From Burkholderiales bacterium UBA1834 (GTDB lineage: Bacteria; Pseudomonadota; Gammaproteobacteria; Burkholderiales; Burkholderiaceae_C): a DNA stretch of 13,928 nt. The stretch is taken from the NCBI GenBank assembly GCA_002339015.1, contig DDJC01000050.1, forward strand, positions 42,833 through 56,760. The letters are read 5' to 3'. Within the stretch, counting starts at the first letter, position 1. Each line of letters starts with the position of its first letter. The notes below the pieces were generated by a model that saw only the letters and a program-made list of their open reading frames with translations, was not told where the DNA came from and ran no database searches. A program made the position numbers and the translations under genes. This document shows, piece by piece, positions 1 to 4,824 of this stretch.

Positions 1-640
1 CTGCGGCAAGAGCACCCTGCTCAAGATGGTCGCCGGCCTGCTGGAGCCCAGCGATGGCCGCATCCTGCTATCGCGCAAGCCCGTGCAGGATGCGAATGCA
101 GAGCACCAACTGTCGTTCGTCTTCCAGGAGGCCACGCTGATGCCCTGGTCCACCGTGGAGGCCAATGTGCGCCTGCCCCTGGACCTGGCAGGCGTGCCCA
201 AGGCCGAGGCCGCCCCACGCGTGGCCCAGGCGCTGGAGATGGTCGGCCTGGGCGCCTTCGGACAGCATCGCCCGCGCGAGCTGTCGGGCGGCATGCAGAT
301 GCGCGTGTCCATCGCGCGTGGCCTGGTCACGCAACCGAAGCTGCTGCTGATGGACGAGCCCTTCGGCGCGCTCGACGAATTCACCCGCAACAAGCTGGAC
401 ACCGACCTGCTGAACCTGTGGCGCCGGCAGGGCCTTACGGTGGTGTTTGTCACGCACAGCATCAGCGAGGCCGTGTTCCTGTCGACCCGCGTGATCGTGA
501 TGGCCGCCCGCCCTGGCCGTGTGGTGGAAGACATCGCCATCGACGCCAGCATCGCGCGCGATGACGATTACCGCACCAGCCCACGCTTCAACGAGTTGGT
601 ACGGCACCTGCAGCACAGCCTGTCGGAGGCCCACGCATGA
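1..640 (+). CDS. ABC transporter ATP-binding protein, NitT/TauT/SsuB type (5' end missing)
   Basis: This is the ATPase of an ABC importer that would power uptake of a small solute from the cytoplasmic face of the inner membrane. The first complete codon is at base 2 and reads CGKSTLLK, the end of a Walker A loop, so only about the first 40 residues lie off the window. After it come a Q-loop (FVFQEATLMPW), the signature LSGGMQMR, Walker B with D-loop (LLLMDEPFGALDE) and the H-loop His in VFVTHS. The pattern with MPW after the Q-loop and FGALDE is typical of the nitrate/sulfonate/taurine/pyrimidine-precursor group. The stop overlaps the permease start (ATGA, 637-640), so the two are translationally coupled. 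The solute cannot be read from the ATPase; the downstream deaminase suggests an N-heterocycle. Confidence 0.95.
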   Translation, partial: CGKSTLLKMVAGLLEPSDGRILLSRKPVQDANAEHQLSFVFQEATLMPWSTVEANVRLPLDLAGVPKAEAAPRVAQALEMVGLGAFGQHRPRELSGGMQMRVSIARGLVTQPKLLLMDEPFGALDEFTRNKLDTDLLNLWRRQGLTVVFVTHSISEAVFLSTRVIVMAARPGRVVEDIAIDASIARDDDYRTSPRFNELVRHLQHSLSEAHA

Positions 641-1434
641 GCCTGCCTCTGATACAGAACGAACGCGCCCGCCAGTGGCTATTGCCGCTGATCGTGGCCG
701 CGCTGCTGCTGGGCCTGTGGCAGGGCTGGACAGTCTTCGCCGACGTGCCCGCCTACCTGGTGCCCTCACCCTGGGCGATCGCCACCACGCTGGTCGCCGA
801 CTGGGCGCTGCTCAGTGGCTCGCTGTGGGTCACCGTCAAGATCACGGTCCTGGCCTTCCTGGTGTCGGTGGTGCTGGGCTCGCTGGTGGCCTTCGCCTTC
901 GTGCAGAGCCGATGGATCGAATCGGCCTTCTTTCCGTATGCCGTGCTGCTGCAGGTGACGCCGGTGGTGGCCATCGCCCCGCTGATCATCATCTGGGTCA
1001 AGGACCCGACCGCCTCGCTGGTGGTGTGTGCCACGCTGGTGGCGCTGTTTCCCATCATCAGCAACACCACGGTGGGCCTGCGCAGCGTGAACCCCGGCCT
1101 GGCGGCCTACTTCAAACTGCAGCGCGCCTCGCGCTGGCAGACCCTGGTGCGCCTGCGCATCCCTTCGGCCTTGCCCTACTTCTTCGCGGGGCTGCGCATC
1201 TCGGGCGGGCTGGCCTTGATCGGCGCCGTGGTGGCCGAGTTCGTGGCCGGCACCGGTGGCACGGGCACGGGCCTGGCCTACCAGATCCTGCAATCGGGCT
1301 ACCAGCTCAACATCCCGCGCCTGTTCGCGGCACTGGTACTGATCTCGGTCACCGGCGTGGGCGTGTTCGCCGTGCTGTCAGCCATCTCGCGCTGGGCGCT
1401 GGGCGGCTGGCACGAGAGCGAGATCAACCGCTGA
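637..1434 (+). CDS. ABC transporter permease, NitT/TauT type
   Basis: Inner-membrane permease of 265 residues, the usual length for the SsuC/TauC group. Hydrophobic segments lie at about residues 14-34, 66-90, 98-121, 124-145, 181-203 and 228-250, consistent with six membrane spans. The cytoplasmic EAA-like coupling loop is at about 152-187 (AAYFKLQRASRWQTL, then RIPSALPYFFAGLRI), where it would dock onto the partner ATPase. The start overlaps the ATPase stop by 4 bases, and a GGAGG ribosome site at 625-629 lies 7 bases before it, which supports this ATG. The substrate-binding protein is not in the window and is probably encoded upstream. Family assignment is firm; the solute is not known. 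Confidence 0.95.
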   Translation: MSLPLIQNERARQWLLPLIVAALLLGLWQGWTVFADVPAYLVPSPWAIATTLVADWALLSGSLWVTVKITVLAFLVSVVLGSLVAFAFVQSRWIESAFFPYAVLLQVTPVVAIAPLIIIWVKDPTASLVVCATLVALFPIISNTTVGLRSVNPGLAAYFKLQRASRWQTLVRLRIPSALPYFFAGLRISGGLALIGAVVAEFVAGTGGTGTGLAYQILQSGYQLNIPRLFAALVLISVTGVGVFAVLSAISRWALGGWHESEINR

Positions 1435-1459
1435 GCAGACCACTGACTCCCCTCTCTCC

Positions 1460-2854
1460 ATGACGACTTCATCTTCCATCCTGATCCGCAACGCCCGCGC
1501 CATCCTCACGGGCCTGCCAGGCGATGCCATGCGCCACGACGTGGCCACGCAAGGCGCCGACATCCGCCTGCGCGGCGATGTGATCGAGGCCATCGGCACG
1601 CTGGCGCCCCAACCCGGCGAACGCGTCATCGACGCCGGCAACAGCGTGGTCATGCCCGGCTGGGTCAACACCCACCACCACCTGTTCCAGAGCCTGCTCA
1701 AGGGCATCCCGGCTGGTATCGACCAAGGGCTGATGGGCTGGCTCAGCGCCGTGCCTGTGGCCTACCGGCGCCATTTCGACCACGACGAGGTGATGCGCGT
1801 GGCCGCGCGCCTTGGCATGGTCGAACTGCTGCTGTCGGGCTGCACAACCGTGGCCGACCACCAGTATCACTACTACCCAGGCATGCCCTTCGACGCCTCG
1901 GCCGCCGTGTTCGACGAGGCCGAAGCTCTGGGCCTGCGCTTCGTGCTGTGCCGGGGCGGGCAGACCATCGTGCGGGCCATCGACGTGAACCCGCCGCCCC
2001 AGGTGCGCCCCGAAACGCTGGAGCAGTTCTTCACCGCCGTGGAGCGCGACGTGCACCGCTACCACCAGCGCGGCCCGCGCCCGATGCGCCAGGTGGTGAG
2101 CGCGCCGACCACGCCAACGTGGTCCGTGCCGGTAGACCACCTCAAGCCCATGGCGCAAGAGGCCCGGCGCCTGGGCATCCGCCTGCACAGCCACCTGAGC
2201 GAAACGGTGGAATACGTCAGGTATTGCCGCGAGGTGCACGGCTGCTCGCCCGTCGAGTTCGTTGGCCGCCACGACTGGCTGGGCGAGGACGTCTGGTACG
2301 CCCACCTGGTGCACCTGACGCCCGAAGAGATCCAGACCCTGGCCGAGACTGGCACCGGCATGGCCCATTGCCCGCAGAGCAACGGCCGTCTGGGCTCCGG
2401 CGTGGCCCCTGCGCCCGAGCTGATGCGCGCGGGTGGCCGTGTCTCGCTGGCCGTGGACGGCGCGGCCTCCAATGAAGCCGCCGACATGTTCCACGAAGCA
2501 CACACCGCCTGGATGGTGCACCGGGCCGTCAAAGGCCCAGGCGCGCTCAGCACCGACGAGGTCATTCGCATGGGCACGGCCGGTGGTGCACAAGTGCTGG
2601 GCCTGCAAGGGGTTGGCACCCTGGCACCGGGCCAGGCGGCCGATCTGATCTTGCTGCCCTTGAACGATCCCCGTCAGTGGGGGCTGCATGATCCGGCCGT
2701 GGCACCCGTGGCCTGTGGCGCGGCGCGGCCCAGCCACGTGTTCTGCGCGGGTCGGCTGATCGTGGACGACGGCCTCATTCCCGGGCTTGATCTGCAAGCG
2801 CTGCATGCGCAGGCCGACGCGGCCGTCCGCCGCATGCAGCACACCGTGGCTTGA
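1460..2854 (+). CDS. cog0402 amidohydrolase, 8-oxoguanine/pterin deaminase-like
   Basis: A 464-residue cytoplasmic metal-dependent hydrolase of the TrzN/AtzA/guanine-deaminase branch. The visible active-site set is complete: NTHHH gives metal ligands H72 and H74, HSHLSE gives H245 and acid/base E248, YAHLVHL gives H282, MAHCPQSN gives H303, and VDGAASN gives D333. The wider wording (HHLFQSLLKG, HSHLSETVEYVRYCRE, VDGAASNEAADM, LHDPAVAPVACG) is closest in my recollection to 8-oxoguanine deaminase and isoxanthopterin deaminase, which remove an amino group from an oxidised purine or pterin and release ammonia. Only 25 bases separate it from the permease, so it probably belongs to the importer operon. 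No Shine-Dalgarno is evident before the ATG. The deaminase class is well supported; the exact substrate is inferred and could also be another aminated N-heterocycle. Confidence 0.85.
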   Translation: MTTSSSILIRNARAILTGLPGDAMRHDVATQGADIRLRGDVIEAIGTLAPQPGERVIDAGNSVVMPGWVNTHHHLFQSLLKGIPAGIDQGLMGWLSAVPVAYRRHFDHDEVMRVAARLGMVELLLSGCTTVADHQYHYYPGMPFDASAAVFDEAEALGLRFVLCRGGQTIVRAIDVNPPPQVRPETLEQFFTAVERDVHRYHQRGPRPMRQVVSAPTTPTWSVPVDHLKPMAQEARRLGIRLHSHLSETVEYVRYCREVHGCSPVEFVGRHDWLGEDVWYAHLVHLTPEEIQTLAETGTGMAHCPQSNGRLGSGVAPAPELMRAGGRVSLAVDGAASNEAADMFHEAHTAWMVHRAVKGPGALSTDEVIRMGTAGGAQVLGLQGVGTLAPGQAADLILLPLNDPRQWGLHDPAVAPVACGAARPSHVFCAGRLIVDDGLIPGLDLQALHAQADAAVRRMQHTVA

Positions 2855-2966
2855 ATGGTGCTCCGCTGCACGCCAAAACCATGACACGCGCATGCCATCA
2901 GCCCCTTACACCTCAATCGGCACGGACCGACTGGCGCGGGCCGGCGCTCAGGCGCACAGTAAGACC

Positions 2967-2986
2967 CATGGATACAGCAATCCATG
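2967..2986. repeat. Inverted repeat upstream of csbD-like gene
   Basis: A perfect 7-base inverted repeat, CATGGAT and ATCCATG, with a 6-base spacer. It begins 52 bases before the csbD-like start, in the 164-base gap after the amidohydrolase. It could be an operator or a small hairpin in the leader. There is no T-run, so it is not an obvious terminator. I see no confident promoter elsewhere in this gap. Confidence 0.4.
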
Positions 2987-3018
2987 TCTTCCCATCCGAT
3001 GACAAAAGGAGCAAGATC

Positions 3019-3201
3019 ATGAACAAGGATCAAGTGAAGGGCCGTGCCCACCAAGCCGTTGGCAAGGCCAAGGAAGTCGCCGGCGACGCCACCGACAACT
3101 CCAAGCTGCAGGCCAAGGGCGTGGCACAGCAGGCCAAGGGCAAGGCACAGGCCAACTATGGCGATGCCAAGAACTCCGTCGCCAAGAAGATCGACCGTTG
3201 A
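3019..3201 (+). CDS. CsbD family stress-response protein
   Basis: A 60-residue, very hydrophilic Lys/Ala/Gly-rich protein. It has the CsbD pattern of an MNKDQVKGRAHQAVGKAKEV opening followed by a second KLQAKGVAQQAKGKAQ repeat. CsbD-like proteins are small, abundant and stress-induced in many bacteria, and their molecular role is unsettled. The open frame extends upstream to 2851. I chose the ATG at 3019 because an AAGGAG ribosome site at 3006-3011 sits 7 bases before it and because the family begins exactly here. It is followed after 26 bases by a small proline-rich gene on the same strand. Confidence 0.93.
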   Translation: MNKDQVKGRAHQAVGKAKEVAGDATDNSKLQAKGVAQQAKGKAQANYGDAKNSVAKKIDR

Positions 3202-3227
3202 TTGCACCCGTTGATGGAGCGAGGGCG

Positions 3228-3413
3228 ATGCGAAACCACTTGAACACATCGGGTATGTTCGCTGCCCCGCCCAACCCGCCGGATGCGCCGCCGCACCCCA
3301 ACCCGGTGCACGGCACGCCGCCCATGACGGATCCGGAAGATACCCCGACTCCTCTACACAGACCCTCCGATGGAGAGCCGGTGCAGGAGCCGGTCGAGCC
3401 GGATACCCTCTAA
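3228..3413 (+). CDS. Small proline-rich acidic protein, unknown function
   Basis: A 61-residue frame beginning MRNHLNTSGMFAAPP. About 17 of 61 residues are proline, with many Asp/Glu in the second half (ending EPVQEPVEPDTL), so the product is probably disordered. No signal peptide or membrane span is visible and I do not recognise a family. I prefer the ATG at 3228 because GGAG (about 3216-3219) is suitably spaced. A TTG at 3198 overlapping the csbD stop would add 10 residues. It may be cotranscribed with the csbD-like gene. The low-complexity composition could arise by chance in GC-rich DNA, so confidence is moderate. Confidence 0.5.
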   Translation: MRNHLNTSGMFAAPPNPPDAPPHPNPVHGTPPMTDPEDTPTPLHRPSDGEPVQEPVEPDTL

Positions 3414-3467
3414 GGTGTGCTGATCGCGACGCGTCCCGCAGGCCACCGACTGAAAACGGTGACCTTC

Positions 3468-3511
3468 AGGCCCGCTGAGGAACTGCTTGCGAGCAGCGCC
3501 CCGGCGGGCCT
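3468..3511. terminator. Stem-loop between convergent genes, possible bidirectional terminator
   Basis: A 44-base nested hairpin. The outer arms AGGCCCGC (3468-3475) and GCGGGCCT (3504-3511) are perfectly complementary. An inner stem CTGCT/AGCAG closes a TGCG loop of the stable UNCG type (3483-3496). The 7-base linkers on each side can also pair in part. It lies in the gap between the + strand small gene (ends 3413) and the - strand mscL (ends 3558), where a shared terminator is expected. No strong T-run follows on either strand, so factor-independent action is uncertain. A weaker 5-base stem CACCG/CGGTG is present at 3444-3461. Confidence 0.5.
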
Positions 3512-3548
3512 CCTTGCATTGCATGACTGCCAGGCATTGTCCCAAGCT

Positions 3549-3562
3549 CGTGATGCATCACG
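3549..3562. repeat. 14-base perfect palindrome over mscL stop codon
   Basis: CGTGATGCATCACG reads the same on both strands without a spacer. It spans the mscL stop (TGA on the - strand at 3560-3558). It could be a dimeric protein-binding site or coincidence; the gap to its left also holds the terminator-like hairpin. Confidence 0.35.
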
Positions 3563-4109
3563 CAGGCTGCGTGGCCTTGGGCTCCCTGCCGTCCTGGGGT
3601 GCAGGGGACGGATTGTCGGGCTCGTCAGGTACCGTCAGGTGCGATGTGCATTGCGGGCATCGACAAGCCTTGATCGGGATGATGCTCCGGCAATACGGAC
3701 ACTTCTTTTCAGTGGGCTCGCCCGGCGGCGGCGGCGCTTCCTGGAAACGTGCATCCATCTGCGCCTCGGCACGGCTCATCAGCCGGCTCACCACGAACAT
3801 GGCCAGCCCGACCAGCAGGAAAGCCAGCATCGCGTTGATGAACAAGCCATAGTTCAAGGTCACTGCGCCAGCTGCTTTGGCCTGTGCAAGGGTGAGGTAT
3901 GGGCCGGCCACACTGGGCCCTTCTCTCAGCACCACGAAAAAGTCCTTGAAGTCTGTCCGCCCCATCAACAGGCCGACAGGCGGCATGATGATGTCGTCTA
4001 CCAGACTACGGGCGATGGTTGTGAAGGCCGCGCCCACCGTGAACCCCACGGCCAGGTCCACCAGATTGCCGCGGGTCACGAACTTGCGAAAGTCTCTCCA
4101 GAAATGCAT
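3558..4109 (-). CDS. mscL: Large-conductance mechanosensitive channel MscL with C-terminal zinc ribbon
   Basis: Inner-membrane pressure-release channel that opens under hypo-osmotic shock. Residues 1-120 follow MscL closely: the N-terminal helix MHFWRDFRKF, then GNLVDLAVGFTVGAAF in the pore-lining TM1 (about 16-40, including the conserved Gly at 22), IIMPPVGLLMG, a periplasmic loop, and TM2 at about 86-110. The protein is 183 residues against about 136 for E. coli MscL. The extra tail holds a proline linker (APPPPGEP) and then CPYC and CPQC (C137, C140, C151, C154), a zinc-ribbon spacing, followed by a disordered end. I placed the start at the ATG at 4109, where homology begins; the frame stays open upstream but that part has no MscL character, and no good ribosome site is visible. 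Divergent from the deaminase at 4237. Confidence 0.93.
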   Translation of the reverse strand: MHFWRDFRKFVTRGNLVDLAVGFTVGAAFTTIARSLVDDIIMPPVGLLMGRTDFKDFFVVLREGPSVAGPYLTLAQAKAAGAVTLNYGLFINAMLAFLLVGLAMFVVSRLMSRAEAQMDARFQEAPPPPGEPTEKKCPYCRSIIPIKACRCPQCTSHLTVPDEPDNPSPAPQDGREPKATQPA

Positions 4110-4176
4110 GGCGATGTCATGAGAAAAAAGGTCCCTGCATTGCAGCGCCTTTGCGCCCACACGGCTGTCGGCCTGT

Positions 4177-4201
4177 GCCGATGCCCGATGTAGGCATCGG
4201 C
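4177..4201. promoter_or_regulatory. 9-base inverted repeat between divergent mscL and deaminase genes
   Basis: GCCGATGCC and GGCATCGGC are perfect complements separated by 7 bases. The element ends 35 bases before the deaminase ATG and is 68 bases upstream of the mscL start. It lies in the 127-base divergent intergenic region, so it could be an operator acting on either gene or a hairpin in the deaminase leader. No T-run follows it. I see no convincing -35/-10 pair in the region. Confidence 0.45.
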
Positions 4202-4236
4202 CGTCACCCTCCGTCCATCCCAACGCAGTCAACACC

Positions 4237-4737
4237 ATGAGCACCCATCCCGCCCTGCCTCCCTTGAGCCACGCCCAGATCGTCAAGCACCTGCACCGCG
4301 CCAATGACGTGGCACGCCGCGCCATGGGCCTGGGCAAGCATCCCTTCGGCGCGATCCTGGTCGGCCCGGATGGCGAGACCGTGCTGGCCGAACAAGGCAA
4401 TGTCGACACCGTGAACCATGCCGAATCGGTGCTGGCCCGCACTGCGGCACTGAACTTCAGCCCCGAGGTGCTGTGGCAGTGCACGCTCGTGACCACGGCC
4501 GAGCCTTGCGTGATGTGCGCCGGCACGCAGTACTGGGCCAACATCGGCCGCGTGGTCTATGGCATGACCGAGCACCGCCTGCTGGAGCTCACCGGCAACG
4601 CGGAAGAGAACCCCACGATGAGCCTGCCCTGCCGCGAGGTGTTCGCGCGCGGCCAGAAGCCCATCGAGGTCATCGGCCCCGTGCCTGAGGTGGAGGAAGC
4701 CATGGCAGCCCTGCACAAGGGCTTCTGGCAATCCTGA
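4237..4737 (+). CDS. Nucleoside/nucleobase deaminase, cytidine-deaminase fold (guanine deaminase-like)
   Basis: A 166-residue cytoplasmic zinc deaminase that hydrolyses an exocyclic amine to release ammonia. The zinc site is complete: NHAES gives ligand H61 and catalytic E63, and AEPCVMCAG gives ligands C91 and C94. Past the zinc site the sequence (QYWANIGRVVYGMTEHRLLELTG, then SLPCREVFARGQKP) differs from tRNA adenosine deaminase TadA, which has RNA-binding features not seen here. It fits the stand-alone nucleoside/guanine deaminase group. A free purine or related base is therefore the likely substrate, but family members also act on cytosine-like rings or ammeline. The ATG follows the divergent region with mscL and has no clear Shine-Dalgarno. 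The gene may share a purine-salvage theme with the amidohydrolase at 1460, though not an operon. Confidence 0.88.
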   Translation: MSTHPALPPLSHAQIVKHLHRANDVARRAMGLGKHPFGAILVGPDGETVLAEQGNVDTVNHAESVLARTAALNFSPEVLWQCTLVTTAEPCVMCAGTQYWANIGRVVYGMTEHRLLELTGNAEENPTMSLPCREVFARGQKPIEVIGPVPEVEEAMAALHKGFWQS

Positions 4738-4752
4738 ACGTTTAAACGCTGG

Positions 4753-4794
4753 CGTGCAGTCCTGATTCCCCATTGGGAATCCCCAGCCTGCACG
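4753..4794. promoter_or_regulatory. Nested stem-loop between deaminase and acetoacetyl-CoA synthetase
   Basis: Outer arms CGTGCAG (4753-4759) and CTGCACG (4788-4794) enclose inner arms GATTCCC (4764-4770) and GGGAATC (4775-4781) around a CATT loop. Both stems are perfect over 7 bases. The structure fills about half of the 87-base gap. It could end transcription of the deaminase, although no T-run follows, or act in control of the next gene. A 10-base palindrome CGTTTAAACG sits just before it at 4739-4748. Confidence 0.45.
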
Positions 4795-4811
4795 TGGCGC
4801 AAGGCGCGCGG

Positions 4812-4817
4812 CACAAT
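4812..4817 (+). promoter_or_regulatory. Possible -10 box (CACAAT) just before the acetoacetyl-CoA synthetase start
   Basis: CACAAT lies 7 bases before the ATG at 4825 and no Shine-Dalgarno is present between them. If used, transcription would begin at or next to the ATG, giving a leaderless or near-leaderless message. No good -35 is visible at the expected distance, so this is a weak prediction. Confidence 0.25.
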
Positions 4818-4824
4818 CGTCTGC

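Noticed and set aside
1469..2893. 474-residue open frame on the - strand opposite the amidohydrolase
   Set aside because: The + strand protein has a full metal-binding site; the reverse frame is His/Gly/Ala-rich without motifs.
2851..3018. Upstream extension of the CsbD-like frame to 2851
   Set aside because: The strong AAGGAG site and the family N-terminus both mark 3019 as the start.
3417..4193. 258-residue open frame on the + strand opposite mscL
   Set aside because: MscL on the - strand is unambiguous and the + frame has no recognisable domain.
4110..4544. Upstream extension of mscL to an in-frame start at 4544
   Set aside because: The added residues overlap the deaminase gene on the other strand and bear no resemblance to MscL, whose homology begins at the ATG at 4109.
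4237..4737. tRNA adenosine deaminase (TadA) as the identity of the CDA-fold gene
   Set aside because: The zinc motifs are shared, but the region after PCVMCAG (QYWANIGRVVYGMTEHRLLELTG) and the C-terminus fit stand-alone nucleoside/guanine deaminases better.
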